Shown here piece by piece: positions 54,101 through 63,690 of a stretch of 64,000 nucleotides of DNA. Made by a program: the position numbers and the translations under genes. Location of the stretch: assembly GCF_022690685.1 (NCBI RefSeq), contig NZ_JALCYY010000019.1, positions 23,978 to 87,977 on the forward strand, read 5' to 3'. Position 1 is the first letter of the stretch. Every line of letters starts with the position of its first letter. The notes below the pieces were generated by a model. The model had not been told where the DNA came from. It searched no databases and saw only the letters and a program-made list of their open reading frames with translations. The DNA is from Anaeromyxobacter terrae. GTDB lineage: Bacteria > Myxococcota > Myxococcia > Myxococcales > Anaeromyxobacteraceae.

Positions 54101-56461
54101 GAGCGGCAGGAGCCAGCCGAGGATCTGGAAGTCGCCGCGCGTCCAGCGGTGCTGGCGGCGCGCGTGGGCGAGGACGCTCGAGGGGTAGTCGTCGACGACC
54201 TCCACGTCGGTCACGAGGCCGGTGCGCGCGTGGATCCCCTCGAAGAGGTCGTGCGAGAGGAGCGTGTTGTCCGGGACGCGCCCGTCCATCGCCGCCGTGA
54301 AGGCGTCGACGTCGTACAGCCCCTTGCCCGTGAAGCTGCCCTCGCCGAAGAGGTCCTGGTAGGTGTCCGAGACGGCGGTGGTGTACGGGTCCACGCCGGT
54401 GTGCCCGGCGAAGATCCGCGCGAAGCGCGAGCCGGCGGCGCTCGCGGTGGTGACGCTGACGCGCGGCTGCAGGATCCCGTAGCCCTCGGTGACGCGGCCG
54501 CAGCTCGCGTCGAACACCGGCCGGTTGAGGGGGTGGGCGATGATGCCGACGAGCTTCTTGGCGCCGTCGCGCGGGAGGCGCGTGTCGGAGTCGAGCGTGA
54601 TGCAGTAGCGCACGCGCGGGAGGACGCTCAGGTCGCCGACCTGCACGTCGTAGCTCGTGTCGGTCGCGCCGCGCAGGAGCCGGTTCAGCTCCTCGAGCTT
54701 GCCGCGCTTCCGCTCCCAGCCCATCCACGCGCCCTCCGCGGGGTTCCACTGGCGCGCGCGGTGGAAGAGGAAGAACCGGTCGGCCCGCCCGTCGCCGAGG
54801 CGCACGTTCAGCGCCTCGATCCCGCTCCGGGCCGCGGCGAGGATCTCGACGTCGCCGGGCATGTCGCGCGCCACCGCGTCCGCGAAGTCGCCCAGGATCG
54901 CGAAGTGGACGTGGGGATCGAGGTTCCCGAGCGCGAGGACCTCCAGGTGCTCGAGCAGCGCCGCGACCCCGTGGACGTGGGTGAGCAGGGTGGGCACGAC
55001 CACCAGGGTCCGCGCGTCCTCGGGCACCCCCGCGGAGAGGTCGAGGCGCGGCAGCCGCCTCGGCGGAGCGAAGCGGGCCGCGAGGCGCTGGACGAGCGCG
55101 ATGGCCACCTCGCTCGCGGGCACGAGGACGAGCAGCGCCACGCCGAGCTGCGCCCATGTCGAGCCGCCTTCGTGGCGGGCGTACGCGGCCGCGGCCCCCA
55201 CGAGCGCCGCGGTCGCGAGCGCGATCGTCCCGAGGTAGGCCGCCGTGGCGTGAGCGAACACGAGCCGCCGCAGGTTCGTCCCGAGCCCCGGGCGCCAGGC
55301 CACGTCGGCCTCGAGCTCGCGGCGCCCCTTGCCGATGAGGTGGTGCCCGACGTGCGCGGCGCGTGCGGCCGGTCCCTCGGTCTCGGCGGCCTCGCGCGCG
55401 CTCTCCACCGCGCGCAGGGCGACGCGGACCTGGGCCTCCCCGGTGCGGTCGGCGAGCTCCTCGATCGCCTGCCGGTACCGGTCGCGGGAGAGGAACTCCA
55501 TCCGCCCGTGCACGCCGGCCGGATCTCGCTGCAGCACCCGCTCGACCAGGCTCACGGCCTCGACGTAGCGGGGCCAGTCGAGGGTGGAGCAGAGCCGCAG
55601 GCTCGTGACGACGTTCGCGACCGACACCTGGGCGGCGGCCTCGCGCTGGTGCTCGCCGCGGATCGCCTCCTCCGCGGTCTGCCGGTCGATGGCGAGGTGC
55701 GCGTCGAGGCCGCTCCGGACCGCCGAGAGGCGCGGCCCGTACTCGCGCACGCGCTGCAGGAGCTGCACGACGAGCGCGGGGTGGAGCGCGCGCGGCAGCG
55801 GCGGAGGGAGGCCCTTCCCCTCGGCGTCGATCCGCGCCACGTACGCGTCGCCTGCCCGACGCGCCGCGCGGGCCGCGAGGGTCTCGTCCGCGAGCCGCCG
55901 GAGGTTCTCGACGAGGGCGAGCTTCAGCATGCTCGGCCAGGCCCAGAGCTCTCCGATGGTGAGGGGGGTGACCGTCTGGAAGGCGTCGAGCCAGCGCACG
56001 AGCTGGGTACGGTCGAGCCGGCTGTCGCTGTGGCGGATGAGCTCCACGGCGAGCGCGTAGACGCGGGCGTTCCCCGCCTGCTCGCGGGCGGCGAGCTTGG
56101 GCAGCTCGCGGTAGTAGCCGCGCGGGAGGTTCTGGCGGACGTCCCGGATCTCGGAGGCGACGAGGTGGAAGTTGTCGAGGAGCCACTCCGCCGCGGCCGT
56201 CACGAACTCGCCGCGGTGGACGTCGCCGGCGAGCGTGCGGTACGCCTCGCGCAGCACGCGGACGTTGTCGTCGAACCGCGGGAAGACGCTCCGCGCCGAG
56301 CGACGCGACGGGTCCAGCGTGAACCTGGCCGCGAGCGAGCGGGCCCGCTCGTCGAGGCGCTCGACGCTGAGCAGCTCGTCACGGAATGGCTTCTCCGGAG
56401 CCGCCGGCGCGCCGCGCGCGCTGCCAAAGAACGACGCCTCGAGCTTCGACCCAACGAACAC
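48173..56461 (-). CDS. ndvB: Cyclic beta-1,2-glucan synthase (NdvB/ChvB-like, GT84-GH94)
   Basis: 2762 residues from GTG 56461 with GGGAGG upstream; close to the usual ~2800. Order: N-terminal helical domain, membrane helices near 400-450, a glycosyltransferase 84 core with [18 protein letters not shown] (near residue 623) and [16 protein letters not shown] (QxxRW, near 770), more membrane helices (about 815-1000), a glycoamylase-like domain around 1150-1370 ([17 protein letters not shown]), and a C-terminal GH94 phosphorylase domain with [20 protein letters not shown] (near 2430). It makes cyclic or linear beta-1,2-glucan at the inner membrane, usually osmoprotective and important for surface interaction. 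No ndvA-like exporter is next to it. Confidence 0.92.
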   Translation of the reverse strand: MFVGSKLEASFFGSARGAPAAPEKPFRDELLSVERLDERARSLAARFTLDPSRRSARSVFPRFDDNVRVLREAYRTLAGDVHRGEFVTAAAEWLLDNFHLVASEIRDVRQNLPRGYYRELPKLAAREQAGNARVYALAVELIRHSDSRLDRTQLVRWLDAFQTVTPLTIGELWAWPSMLKLALVENLRRLADETLAARAARRAGDAYVARIDAEGKGLPPPLPRALHPALVVQLLQRVREYGPRLSAVRSGLDAHLAIDRQTAEEAIRGEHQREAAAQVSVANVVTSLRLCSTLDWPRYVEAVSLVERVLQRDPAGVHGRMEFLSRDRYRQAIEELADRTGEAQVRVALRAVESAREAAETEGPAARAAHVGHHLIGKGRRELEADVAWRPGLGTNLRRLVFAHATAAYLGTIALATAALVGAAAAYARHEGGSTWAQLGVALLVLVPASEVAIALVQRLAARFAPPRRLPRLDLSAGVPEDARTLVVVPTLLTHVHGVAALLEHLEVLALGNLDPHVHFAILGDFADAVARDMPGDVEILAAARSGIEALNVRLGDGRADRFFLFHRARQWNPAEGAWMGWERKRGKLEELNRLLRGATDTSYDVQVGDLSVLPRVRYCITLDSDTRLPRDGAKKLVGIIAHPLNRPVFDASCGRVTEGYGILQPRVSVTTASAAGSRFARIFAGHTGVDPYTTAVSDTYQDLFGEGSFTGKGLYDVDAFTAAMDGRVPDNTLLSHDLFEGIHARTGLVTDVEVVDDYPSSVLAHARRQHRWTRGDFQILGWLLPLVPTRAGLARNRLPLISRWKIFDNLRRAQLAPATVVLLLLAWTVLPGSPALWTAAVVASLAFPLYPLVLEALAGPRRHQPLGAFLRGLAEDAQGGAARVVLQLAFLANQAYAMVHAILVTLVRLAITRRRLLEWETAAASAARGAGLERGKGARSFLVAMAASPAIALAGAVLVSAWRPGALAAAAPLLVLWAIAPLVAYRLSQPIGGRDAELGAEDRQFLLGVARTTWKYFEAFMGPDDHFLPADNFQEAPARTAHRTSPTNIGMGLLATLSAHDLGIIPTGELIERIDSTLTTMEGLERLEGHLFNWYDTESLAPLPPRYVSSVDSGNLAGALIAVSEGLRRLGREPPPREAGPSDPSERLGSLARRAAAFADGMSFGFLYDPQRSLLAIGYRAADAEGPGRLDPSHYDLLASEARLASFVAIAKGDLPEKHWFHLGRAVTGVRGSPALLSWSATLFEYLMPLLVMRSYPDTLLDEACRLAVRRQRDYAAERGVPWGISESAYDLVDHHGNYQYKAFGVPGLGMKRGLADELVVAPYATALAALVHPTAAAANLRRLGRDGLLGAYGYFDAIDYTPRHPEEPGADAPRPARTRGTIVRTYLAHHQGMTLAAIAGALAGNRMVERFHADPRVQATELLLQERVPRHAALIRPRPDEEARVAAPVPPAAARRFRSPHTLFPHAQFLSNGNYTTVVTNAGGGTSFCRGRAVTRWRQDATRDPGGQYLYLRDVRSGRVWSATHHPIARDAKDDVAVFTIEKATFQRRDDDIETRLDVAVSPEDDVEVRRLEVTNHGDRARELEVTSYAEIVLAPNADDLAHPAFGKLFVESEYVAESNALLCRRRPRAPDDAEVFAVHVIGQEGRTQGPVEWETDRGRFLGRGRGPEDPQALDGRPLSGTTGVLLDPIVSLRQRVRLAPGGVVRLAFVTGMASSRETALALAQRYHDPAATARTFALAFAHARSRLHHLGISSEEALLFERLASRVLYADASLRPGPEILARNTLGQEGLWGHGLSGDLPVLLVRVVSDVDLALVRQILQAQEYWRLKGLRADVVILNEHPVSYLDEVNAQLAALLDDGPWRTWKHRPGGAYLLRGDRMTEAERLLLAGVARAVLSAGGGSLAHQLERTAPASPEPATLAFAPPAELARAGPLAPTVEPEVPPLALWNGIGGFADGGREYVIVLEGAEETPLPWANVIASPAFGTVVTASGASFTWSENSRENRLTPFANDPVSDPTSEAVLVRDDDSGEAWSPTPGPLPRDSASGRFVIRHGAGVTSFARAASGIRHALDVFVDPADPVKLSLLTLSNESGVARRLSVFAYSEWVLGPPQAGQNQHVVTEQDAATGAVLARNAWNHEFAGRVAFAHASEGLRSATGDRTAFLGRNGSLARPAALGLDSLPARFGAGLDPCAGLQVTVALEPGETRRIVFLVGEGRDVAHVRELVARHGRAEAADAALEAVRRGWDDTLGAVQVRTPDDSFDVLMNRWLLQQDLSCRMWARTGYHQPGGAFGFRDQLQDAMALAMARPALVREHLLRAAARQFREGDVQHWWHPPSGRGTRTRCSDDLVWLPYAVAHYVRTTGDAAVLDERVPFLEGPALAPEAHDAYAQPGVSAEEGSLFEHCVRALDRGLTSGAHGLPLMGSGDWNDGMNRVGREGRGESVWLGFFLHAVLSDFAPLCVARGETERAGHYRAEAARLASALERTWDGEWYRRGYYDDGAPLGSAQNDECAIDSIAQSWAVLSGAAPARLADRAMDSVRTHLVRRGAQVVLLLAPPFDRSAQEPGYIKGYPPGVRENGGQYTHAAAWIVMALARLGSGDEAAELFHMLNPVNHTRTGPDVARYRGEPYVVAGDVCAHPEHAGQAGWTWYTGSAGWMYRAGLESVLGLRRHGETFELDPCIPTSWPEYAITWRFGRTRYELTVTNPERRCRGIRSAWLDGVEVDPRAIALVDDGAEHDVRVVLGGAGQKLAGPAAAGG

Positions 56462-56632
56462 GCAGCCTCCCTGACGGAAGTCAGCGCGTCATCGGGGCGA
56501 TGCGTGGGGCTGGCTTACCTTGGATGTAACGCGGCGGCTGCCGCGGCGCTCCCCTCGATGCGCGGGGGGCGCGAGCGAGCAGCCGCCTGCGCGTGAGACG
56601 CGGCGTGTCGCGACCGCGAGGGGCTCGTCCCG

Positions 56633-56842
56633 CTACGTGTGCGTCGGCCCGCCCTTCGTCTCGCTCGCGGCGCCGGGCTTCGCGGCGACTTGCGCCTTGG
56701 CCTCGCGCTGCGTCGCGTTCTTCGCGGCCTTGGCGTCGGCCCGGGTCTTCACGTCGGCGGCGGCCTGGGCTCTCGCCTCGGCCTGGGCGGGCGTGTCCAC
56801 GTGCGGTGAGACGCCCTTCTTCGACAGCTCCTTGAAGCTCAT
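56633..56842 (-). CDS. Small Ala/Lys-rich helical protein
   Basis: 69 residues; GAGGCG precedes the ATG. MSFKELSKKGVSPHVDTPAQ then repeats of AEARAQAAADVKTRADAKAA, forming one long amphipathic helix. Similar composition occurs in histone-like or stress-associated proteins, but no family is recognised. It follows the thioredoxin-like gene (stop 56922) by 79 bases on the same strand. Confidence 0.6.
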   Translation of the reverse strand: MSFKELSKKGVSPHVDTPAQAEARAQAAADVKTRADAKAAKNATQREAKAQVAAKPGAASETKGGPTHT

Positions 56843-56921
56843 GGTCGCCTCGATCCTGCGCGGGTTCGTGTGGACATGGGGTGTAGTGCGTGAGGGGCCG
56901 GCGGGCAGCCGAATCGCCCCG

Positions 56922-57368
56922 TCACGGCGACGCCTTCGCCGCGACCGGGCCCAGCATCGCCTCCACGCGCGCCTTCAGCGCCGAGCGCTGGATCTCCTCA
57001 CCGCTCAACCGCTCCCCCTTCTCCTTGCCGCCCTGGAGGAAGACGAGCGTCGGGCTCGCGGTCACGCCGAGCTTCGCCGCGAGCTCTGCGTTCGCCAGCC
57101 GCTGGACCTTCAGGAAGCGCACCTTCCCCGCGAACTTCTCCGCCACCGCCGCGAACCTGGGGGCGAGCGCCTCGCAGGCCTTGGACTCCTTGCCGCCGTG
57201 GAAGTCGAGCACGACCGGCAGCTCCGTCCCGACCACCTCGGTCTCGTAGTCCTTCTCGGCGATCTCCTTCACGTGCAGCGCCTCGGCCTCCTTTCCGTTC
57301 GGATACTCGGTCACGGGGAGCTTCACGTTGAAGCGGTTCTCGGTCCTGCTGCTGAAACGGTTTCCCAT
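56922..57368 (-). CDS. Thioredoxin-fold protein with SxxC in place of CxxC
   Basis: 148 residues; AAAGGA before ATG 57368. The thioredoxin core is visible: LPVVLDFHGG, CEALAPRFAAVAEKFAGKV and GVTASPTLVF with the cis-proline. The active-site segment reads ESKAC where thioredoxins have WCGPC, leaving one cysteine (C65) and Ser62 in the first position. The protein cannot form the usual dithiol-disulphide pair; it may be a chaperone, a peroxidase-like or a single-thiol partner. An extended N-terminus (about 45 residues) precedes the core. Confidence 0.8.
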   Translation of the reverse strand: MGNRFSSRTENRFNVKLPVTEYPNGKEAEALHVKEIAEKDYETEVVGTELPVVLDFHGGKESKACEALAPRFAAVAEKFAGKVRFLKVQRLANAELAAKLGVTASPTLVFLQGGKEKGERLSGEEIQRSALKARVEAMLGPVAAKASP

Positions 57369-57482
57369 TCGACGTCCTTTCGGCGCAGACGGGTCCAGGC
57401 CGGGCGCGCAGGCGCCCACGCTCGTCGCGCGTGTTGCGGTGTTGCGGTGAGCCGCGAAGGAGCGGCGGGAGCTCCGGGAGCC

Positions 57483-57746
57483 TCAGCCCGTCGCGAGCGG
57501 CGCGCTCACGACGGTCGCCACGGCTCGCAGGTACGGCAAGCGCCCCGCCCACTCCAGCTCGAAGAAGCCGTGATTGGCGCCCCAGAGCACCCACGGCATC
57601 ATCTCGCCGTCGTGCACCCACACGATCTTTCGATCGAGCGCGCGCAGGCGGCTACGCTGCTTCGTGCACCACGCCCGGCGCGCCAGCTCGCGCCACCCGG
57701 GGATCGCGTTCGTCAGCAGCGCTGAGATGAACGCGGTCGCGGTCAT
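57483..57746 (-). CDS. Hypothetical Trp-rich small protein
   Basis: 87 residues. Contains IPGWRELARRAWCTKQRSRL and VWVHDGEMMPWVLWGANHGF, unusually rich in tryptophan with an HDGE patch. No family recognised. The ribosome site is weak. Same strand as the RHH-like gene to its right. Confidence 0.5.
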   Translation of the reverse strand: MTATAFISALLTNAIPGWRELARRAWCTKQRSRLRALDRKIVWVHDGEMMPWVLWGANHGFFELEWAGRLPYLRAVATVVSAPLATG

Positions 57747-57827
57747 CTACCACTCGTAACACCATTCACCTGTCCGCGCCGCCCTCGGCCCCATGATGCC
57801 GCCGGACGGGTGCCGGACAGGCGGACG

Positions 57828-58019
57828 TCACGCGCTCCTGGACGGCCCGAGATCGTCCATGCCCGGCATCTTCGCGATCTGTGCGCGAGCGGACCTCCAG
57901 GCCTGCTGCATGATCCAGGACAGCGAGCGGTCCTGGCGCGTCGCCTCCTCCTGGATCTCCCGGAGCATCTCCTCCGGGAAGTACAGCGACTGCTTTCTCT
58001 TCTCCGAGGGCTGGGCCAT
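57828..58019 (-). CDS. TIGR04563-type small ribbon-helix-helix-like protein
   Basis: 63 residues from ATG 58019 (GTG 58025 in frame is an alternative). MAQPSEKRKQSLYFPEEMLR then EIQEEATRQDRSLSWIMQQA matches a small family restricted to myxobacteria (TIGR04563), with a beta-strand plus helix-helix layout like CopG/Arc repressors. It probably binds DNA as a dimer and may regulate its own region. Useful as a lineage marker. Confidence 0.85.
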   Translation of the reverse strand: MAQPSEKRKQSLYFPEEMLREIQEEATRQDRSLSWIMQQAWRSARAQIAKMPGMDDLGPSRSA

Positions 58020-58083
58020 GCGCACTTGTACGCCCCAGCGTGCGCCGATGGGAAGATGTGCCGAAAAAGCACCGCGAGGAGCT

Positions 58084-59385
58084 TCACTCGTACACCGCCA
58101 CCTGCACGAACCCGGTGAGCGCCGACGTTCCGTAGAAGCTCCGCAGCTCGAGCCCGGAGGGCGCCGCGCCGAACGGCAGGTACAGGCTCGCGAGCACCGT
58201 GACCTTGTCGCCGAGATCGAGCTTGAGCTGCGGGGCCACGACGCCAGAGCCGTCGTCGGGCGCCAGGAGCGCGGTGAGGGTTCCGGTGACCACCTCGGAC
58301 AGCTCCGAGGTGGCCACGACCGCGAGCGCGTGCCTCCCCGGGATCTGCGTGTCGCCGCGCAGGAGCCGCTCGCGGAAGGCCGGATCGAGGGCGAGCCGCC
58401 CGAGGTCGCGCGCCCGGCGCGCGCCGAAGGTCGCGTAGTGGTACTCGGCGACGACGGTGATGCCCTTCCAGACCGTGAAGTGGTTCGAGGCGCCAGCCAC
58501 GCCCTTCAGGGCGAGCCGGTCGCTGCCGAGGACGCCCCCGGCCGGCAGCGGGTCGCGCGCGCGGAAGGCGGCCGCCTCGGCGTGGAGCTCGGCGTCGCCG
58601 GCGGCCGCCGACAGCACCGCGCCGCCGAAGGCGTCACCCGCGCGCCACCCGCCGACGAGCTCGCCATCCACCTCGCCGCGCCCCATCCGCAGCCGGCCCG
58701 CCGCCGCCATGTCCCCCGCCCGCTCCGCGCCGACCCAGAGCGCCTCGAACGAGCTCGTGTCCCCGAGCCGGGCCTCGCCGCGCACGGCGTCGATCCCCCG
58801 CCGCCACTCGCGGTCCACCTCCAGGGGCGTGAAGGGGTTGAAGAGGTCCACGGCGCCGAACACGACGCCGCGGCCCCAGCCGACCGCCTGCCGTCCCACC
58901 GTCAGCGTGCCGCGCGGATCCTGGAGCTGCACGGCGGCCCGATCGAGCTCGTGTCGCCAGGAGAGCCCGTCGCCCTGGGCGATGGACGCGTCGAGCGGGC
59001 GGAGCCGCCAGGACGGCGCGACGTTGCGCGGCAACAGCGCCAGGCCCGCCTCCGCTCCCGTGCCGCCGGAGTCCACGCGGAGGCGCTGCTCCCACGCGCC
59101 GAGGATCGTGGCCCACGCGCTCGGGCGCACGCTCCCATCGAGGCGCAACCGCCAGAAGCCCGAGCCGGTGTTCCGATCGGGGAAGAGGAGCGGGTCGTCC
59201 GGGTTCCGCTCCACGAGCCCGCTCGCCTTGAGCGAGACGCGGAGATCGTAGGCGCGCGCCGCGCCCTCGGGCTGGGGCGCGGTCGGCGCGGCGCCGGGAA
59301 GCTCCGCTCGATGCTCGACGGGCCCGGCGCGAGCGGACGTCGCCCCGAGCGCGCAGAGCGCGGCGACCAGCGCGGCGGCGCTCAC
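58084..59385 (-). CDS. Outer-membrane beta-barrel protein of a Lol-like export operon
   Basis: 433 residues from GTG overlapping the ATPase stop (GTGA). Signal peptide about residues 1-20 (LVAALCALGATSARA). The body alternates strand-like segments (FWRLRLDGSVRPSAWATILG, AVQLQDPRGTLTVGRQAVGW, GITVVAEYHYATFGA, APQLKLDLGDKVTVLASLYL) as in large barrels, ending FVQVAVYE. It is translationally coupled to the upstream transporter genes, so it should work with them, probably as the outer-membrane component. No known porin family was recognised. Confidence 0.7.
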   Translation of the reverse strand: MSAAALVAALCALGATSARAGPVEHRAELPGAAPTAPQPEGAARAYDLRVSLKASGLVERNPDDPLLFPDRNTGSGFWRLRLDGSVRPSAWATILGAWEQRLRVDSGGTGAEAGLALLPRNVAPSWRLRPLDASIAQGDGLSWRHELDRAAVQLQDPRGTLTVGRQAVGWGRGVVFGAVDLFNPFTPLEVDREWRRGIDAVRGEARLGDTSSFEALWVGAERAGDMAAAGRLRMGRGEVDGELVGGWRAGDAFGGAVLSAAAGDAELHAEAAAFRARDPLPAGGVLGSDRLALKGVAGASNHFTVWKGITVVAEYHYATFGARRARDLGRLALDPAFRERLLRGDTQIPGRHALAVVATSELSEVVTGTLTALLAPDDGSGVVAPQLKLDLGDKVTVLASLYLPFGAAPSGLELRSFYGTSALTGFVQVAVYE

Positions 59386-60137
59386 GGCCCGAGGTGCCCC
59401 GCCGCCTCGGCCTTGCCGACGCCGGGGAGGATCTCGTGGGGCGCCTCGCCGGGCTTCTCCTGGTCGCGCGCCACGCGGCCGTCCACCAGCGTCACCACCC
59501 GGACCGCGTGCGCGACGACGCGCGGGTCGTGCGTCGAGAAGACGAAGGTCATGCCGTGCCGATCGCGCAGGTCGCGCATCAGGTGCATGAGGATCTCCGC
59601 GTTCTCGCCGTCGAGGTTGGCGGTGGGCTCGTCGGCGAGCACGAGGCGGGGACGCGCGGCGACGGCGCGCGCCACCGCCACCCGCTGCTGCTGGCCGCCG
59701 GAGAGCTCGGCGGGGCGGCGGTCGGCGAGCTCGCCCAGCCCGAGCTCGTCGAGCACGGCGCGGGCGCGCTCGCGGCGCTCGCCGCCGACCCCTTGCAGCT
59801 CGAGCACGAACTCCACGTTCTCGAGCGCGGTGAGCACCGGCACGAGGTTGTACGCCTGGAACACGAAGCCGAGCTCGCGCAGGCGCAGCTCGGCGCGCGC
59901 GGCGCGGGAGAGGTCGGCGATGCGCTTGCCGAACACGAGGAGCTCGCCGCCGGTGGGGACGTCGAGCGCGCCGGCCAGGTTCAGGAAGGTGGTCTTGCCG
60001 CTGCCGGACGGGCCGACGAGGGCGAGGAACTCGCCCGTGCGCACCTCGAGGTCCACGCCGCGCAGCGCCGGGACCTCGATCCGACCCTGGCGGAAGATCT
60101 TCGTGACGCCGCGCGCGCTCAGGATGACGTCGCTCAT
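59382..60137 (-). CDS. ABC transporter ATP-binding protein (LolD/MacB type)
   Basis: 251 residues. Walker A LVGPSGSGKTTF, Q-loop FVFQAYNLVPVLT, signature LSGGQQQRVAVARA, Walker B LVLADEPTANLDG and H-loop FVFSTHDPR are all intact. It powers the two FtsX-type permeases encoded just upstream; its ATG overlaps their stop by four bases, and its own stop overlaps the next start. MacB/LolD-type ATPases drive extrusion of lipoproteins or substrates from the inner membrane. Confidence 0.95.
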   Translation of the reverse strand: MSDVILSARGVTKIFRQGRIEVPALRGVDLEVRTGEFLALVGPSGSGKTTFLNLAGALDVPTGGELLVFGKRIADLSRAARAELRLRELGFVFQAYNLVPVLTALENVEFVLELQGVGGERRERARAVLDELGLGELADRRPAELSGGQQQRVAVARAVAARPRLVLADEPTANLDGENAEILMHLMRDLRDRHGMTFVFSTHDPRVVAHAVRVVTLVDGRVARDQEKPGEAPHEILPGVGKAEAAGHLGP

Positions 60138-61375
60138 TGTGCGACCCTCAGGGCCACGGCGGGATCGGTGCGCGCCGCGAACCAGGCCGGGTAGAGCGAG
60201 GCGAGCGCCGTGGCGCCGAGCGCGACCGCCAGCACGTAGGGGACGATCCAGGGGCCGAGATCCCCGTAGATGACGGGCTCGATGAGGATGCCCTGGAACG
60301 ACCAGGTGGCGCCCATGAGGCGGGAGAGATCGAGCCCGCGGGTGGAGAAGAGCCACAGCACCGGCAGCCCGAGGGCGAGCCCGAGTGCCCCTCCGGCGAG
60401 ACCGAGCGCGAGCGCCTCGAGGAGCACGAGCCGGACCATGCGCCTTGCGCGCATGCCGAGGGCGGAGAGCACGGCGAACTCGCGGCGGCGCTCCAGCACC
60501 GCGGCGAGCTGCGCGCTCGCCACCCCGAGGACCACGATGAGCAGGATGATCCCGTTCACGAAGCGGTTCGTGGCCTTGTCCTGCTCGAGGTGGCCCTTGA
60601 ACTCGGGCGCGAGGTCCTCGAACGTCAGCACCTCGTCGCCGGGCGCGATCCGCGCGGCGAGCGCCGCCCGCGCTGCCGGCGCCGACCGGTGATCCGAGAG
60701 GAGCACGGTCACCTCCCCCGCGCCGCGGAGCCCGGTGAGGCGCTCCAGCTCCCCGAGCGTCACCTGGCAGATGCTCGCGTCGATCTCCTCGCTGCCGGTC
60801 CGCACGATCCCGACGATGCGCAGCATCCCGCTCTCGATCCGTCCGCCCTCTCCGACCACGGTCGCGAGCAGGTCGTCGCCGAGCTCGGCCTCCAGGCGGT
60901 CGGCGACGGCCTGGCCCACCACCGCCGCGCCGGGCTCGTCGTCGGGCCGCAGCCAGCGCCCGGCGACGACGTTCCGCACGAAGCGGTAGGCCCGTTGCTC
61001 GGCCTCTGGATCGACGCCCACCGCCTCGATGGGGACGACGTGCGTGCCCATGGCGAGCAGCACCTGGGCGCGGGCCCGCGGCGCCACCACCGCCACGCCG
61101 GGCAGGTCCCGCGCGGCGGCGAGATCGGCCTCGAACCCTGCGAGCCGCAACCGTGGATCGCGCCGCAGCCGCCAGCCGCGAGGGACGACGCGGAGGTGAC
61201 CGGAGCCGCTGTAGGCCGCCGCCCGCGCGAACAGCCCCTCGCGCCCGCGGTTCATGCTCTCCATGAAGAGCGCGAGCGCCACGCCGATGGCGATGCCGAG
61301 CACGGAGAGCGCCGTCCGCCGGACGTTTCGCCCGACGCTCCGCAGCGCGTACTTGCCCGCCACGAGCGCCATCAT
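60134..61375 (-). CDS. FtsX-type ABC permease (LolC/E-like), second of pair
   Basis: 413 residues from a double ATG at 61375, overlapping the first permease's stop. One N-terminal helix (TALSVLGIAIGVALALFMES), a long periplasmic domain (about 35-270) and three C-terminal helices (NGIILLIVVLGVASAQLAAV, LLEALALGLAGGALGLALG, VPYVLAVALGATALASLYPA), the MacB/LolE layout. The periplasmic domain would hold or deliver the substrate. Coupled to the ATPase gene. Confidence 0.92.
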   Translation of the reverse strand: MMALVAGKYALRSVGRNVRRTALSVLGIAIGVALALFMESMNRGREGLFARAAAYSGSGHLRVVPRGWRLRRDPRLRLAGFEADLAAARDLPGVAVVAPRARAQVLLAMGTHVVPIEAVGVDPEAEQRAYRFVRNVVAGRWLRPDDEPGAAVVGQAVADRLEAELGDDLLATVVGEGGRIESGMLRIVGIVRTGSEEIDASICQVTLGELERLTGLRGAGEVTVLLSDHRSAPAARAALAARIAPGDEVLTFEDLAPEFKGHLEQDKATNRFVNGIILLIVVLGVASAQLAAVLERRREFAVLSALGMRARRMVRLVLLEALALGLAGGALGLALGLPVLWLFSTRGLDLSRLMGATWSFQGILIEPVIYGDLGPWIVPYVLAVALGATALASLYPAWFAARTDPAVALRVAQ

Positions 61376-62601
61376 CCCCTCAGGGCCTTCGAGGGCTGGA
61401 GCCGGGCGACGCGCGCCGCGGGCCAGGCGGCGGCGACGAGCGAGGTGAGCCCGACCGCGGCGACCACGCGCAGCACGTCCTCGACCGCGAGCGTCGGGTA
61501 GAGCCGGAGCGACCAGCGGAGCCCGCCGAAGGAGAGCTCCTGCGGACCGCCGCCGGTGAGCGCGGCGTAGTCCACCCCGGTCCGGTGCGTCGCCGCGACG
61601 AGCGCGACGCCCACGCCCGTGCCCGCGAGCGCCCCGACGAGCCCGAGCATCAGCGCCTCGACCACCACCATCCGCACGATCCGTCCAGGCCGCGCGCCGA
61701 GCGCGAGCAGCATCCCGAGCTCGTGCGTGCGCTCGTGGGTGGACATGAGCATGGTGTTCGCCACGCCGGCGGCGGCCGCCACGAGGACCAGCACGAGTAC
61801 GAACAGCCACGCCACGCCGACGAGCTCGATGAGGCCCACCATCTCCGGCGAGAGGGTGCGCCAGTCGAGCACCTCGAGGCCGCGGAGCGCGGGGAGCGCG
61901 GAGAGGTGGGAGGCGAGCTCCCCGGCCCGGGCCGGGTCGCGACCGCGGACGACCAGCTCGTGCGCCTCGTCGCCCATGGCGAAGAGGGTCTGCGCCTCGC
62001 CGAGCGCCATGAGAACGCCCTGCCGGTTCACGAAGTCCACCGAGGTGTCCACCAGACCCGCGACGCGGTAGAGGTCGTTCGCGAGCGACCCGTCGGCGCC
62101 CTGGCCCACCACGGCGAGCGAGTCGCCGACGCGCAGGCCCATCTGCTCGGCGAGGAGCCGGCCCACCAGCACGGAGCGGCCTGCCGGCAGCGCGGGGGCG
62201 CCGGCGAGGAGCCCCATGGGGTGGGTCTCGGCGGCGGGGTCCACCCCCACGACGACGACCGCGAACCCCTCCTCGCCGACCGCCGCGAGCGCGGGGGCGT
62301 AGACGCGCGCGGTCGCGTCGGTGACCTCCGGATCGCGGCGCAGCGCGGAGAGCGTCGCCGTGACGTCGCGCAGCGTGCGGTCCATCGACCGGTCCTTGCG
62401 CCACTCCGGCGCGTGCACCTGGACGTGGCCGAGCATGGGCCCGGTGACGGTCTCCGTCATCCAGTCACCGTAGGCGCGCAGCACGCTGTCGTAGGCGAGC
62501 ACGAGCACCACGGACAGGCCGATGGCGGTCACGGCCAGCGTGGTCCGGCGGCGGTTCCGCCACAGGTTCCTCCAGGCGAGGCGCAGCGTGCTGCCGGTCA
62601 C
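61372..62601 (-). CDS. FtsX-type ABC permease (LolC/E-like), first of pair
   Basis: 409 residues from GTG, with GAGGAGG five bases upstream. Same layout as its neighbour: NLWRNRRRTTLAVTAIGLSV anchors the start, a periplasmic domain follows, and three helices close it (WLFVLVLVLVAAAAGVANTM and others), ending PAARVARLQPSKALRG. The two permeases are distinct in sequence, consistent with a heterodimer. Sits 10 bases after the LolA-like gene. Confidence 0.92.
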   Translation of the reverse strand: MTGSTLRLAWRNLWRNRRRTTLAVTAIGLSVVLVLAYDSVLRAYGDWMTETVTGPMLGHVQVHAPEWRKDRSMDRTLRDVTATLSALRRDPEVTDATARVYAPALAAVGEEGFAVVVVGVDPAAETHPMGLLAGAPALPAGRSVLVGRLLAEQMGLRVGDSLAVVGQGADGSLANDLYRVAGLVDTSVDFVNRQGVLMALGEAQTLFAMGDEAHELVVRGRDPARAGELASHLSALPALRGLEVLDWRTLSPEMVGLIELVGVAWLFVLVLVLVAAAAGVANTMLMSTHERTHELGMLLALGARPGRIVRMVVVEALMLGLVGALAGTGVGVALVAATHRTGVDYAALTGGGPQELSFGGLRWSLRLYPTLAVEDVLRVVAAVGLTSLVAAAWPAARVARLQPSKALRG

Positions 62602-62611
62602 GATCGCCTCC

Positions 62612-63394
62612 TCAGCGGCTCCGCTCCAGGTTCGCGAGGCTGAAGGTGTCCGCGGGCACCTCGGCGTCGAAGCGGACCTCCAGGTAGCGCATCTCGGTGC
62701 GCTTTCCCTCCGTCCCCTCGGGCACGAGCGCCATGTGGCTCGGGATGCGGCGCCCGCCCATCGTGCGCACCTCGTCGAAGCGCATCGTGCGGGCGAGGCG
62801 GCCCTTGCGGTCGAAGTGCCGCTCCTCGATGGGCAGGTCGTCGTCGCCCACGAGCAGCTCGATGCGCGCCCACCGGCCGACCACGCCCGGCTTCGCCGTG
62901 AGCCCGATCCACCAGCCCGGCGGAGCCTCGCTCCGCCGCTCCACCTTCGCCTGGAAGTCCTTGCGGAGCGACGACTCCTTCACGAGGTCGTCGTTCGTGA
63001 AGTCGGTGCCCATCCAGGACCCGAGCATCATCGAGGGCGGCACGCGGATGGTGCGGGCGATGCGGGGCAGCCAGTTCCAGAGGTTGTCGCCGTCGCGCAG
63101 CGTGGCCGTCCCCGCCTCGCGGGGTGGCGCCTCCACCACGACGAGCACCTGCTCCTCGCCGCGCGTCCACGCCGCGAGCCGCATCGTCCGCGTGGTGCGC
63201 GGCGACACCACCGTGATCTCGAGCCGGGCGACGCTGCCCTTCGAGCGGTACAGATCGTCGATGCGCGCGAGGAGCGCATCGACGTCCGGTGCGCGTGGGG
63301 TGGCGGCGGCGGCCGCCCCGGCGAGGAGCACCCCCGCGGCGAGCGCCAGGCTCCGGAGCCGCTTCTCGGCGCGATCCCGCCAGACCGGTCCCAC
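62612..63394 (-). CDS. LolA-fold outer-membrane lipoprotein-sorting-type carrier
   Basis: 260 residues from GTG with GGGAG. Signal segment about residues 14-32 (LRSLALAAGVLLAGAAAAA). The body resembles outer-membrane lipoprotein-sorting proteins (TRTMRLAAWTRGEEQVLVVV, GDNLWNWLPRIARTIRVPPS, WARIELLVGDDDLPIEERHF). It should carry a hydrophobic cargo across the periplasm. First gene of a five-gene unit with permeases, ATPase and barrel; all overlaps or gaps are 10 bases or less. Confidence 0.88.
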   Translation of the reverse strand: MGPVWRDRAEKRLRSLALAAGVLLAGAAAAATPRAPDVDALLARIDDLYRSKGSVARLEITVVSPRTTRTMRLAAWTRGEEQVLVVVEAPPREAGTATLRDGDNLWNWLPRIARTIRVPPSMMLGSWMGTDFTNDDLVKESSLRKDFQAKVERRSEAPPGWWIGLTAKPGVVGRWARIELLVGDDDLPIEERHFDRKGRLARTMRFDEVRTMGGRRIPSHMALVPEGTEGKRTEMRYLEVRFDAEVPADTFSLANLERSR

Positions 63395-63690
63395 GGCTCT
63401 CCCTTCGAGCGGATGCTACTTCCGCTGGAAGGGGCGAGCGCAGAACGGCCCATGGTGGTTGTGGCGAGAAGTCCTCGAGCGGGCGGAGCACGCGCACGCC
63501 GCGCACCGCGCACCGCGCGCGGTTCCCCGGCTCGTGCTTCGACGAGCTCAGGACGAGCGGATCGAAGACCGCTCGCCCTGAGCCTGACGAGAGGGCCCTC
63601 GTCCCCGGAAGGAGCGGCCCGTCCTGCCGGGCCGCTGACGGTCGTTGACCGCCTGTCGGCCGGGGTCTCTACTCCGAGGAGGAGAGCGGC

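Noticed and set aside
47975..56596. A 2873-codon open frame antisense to the glucan synthase
   Set aside because: Its sequence is a composition shadow (R/E/H/V-rich, no domains), while the minus strand carries recognisable GT84 and GH94 motifs throughout.
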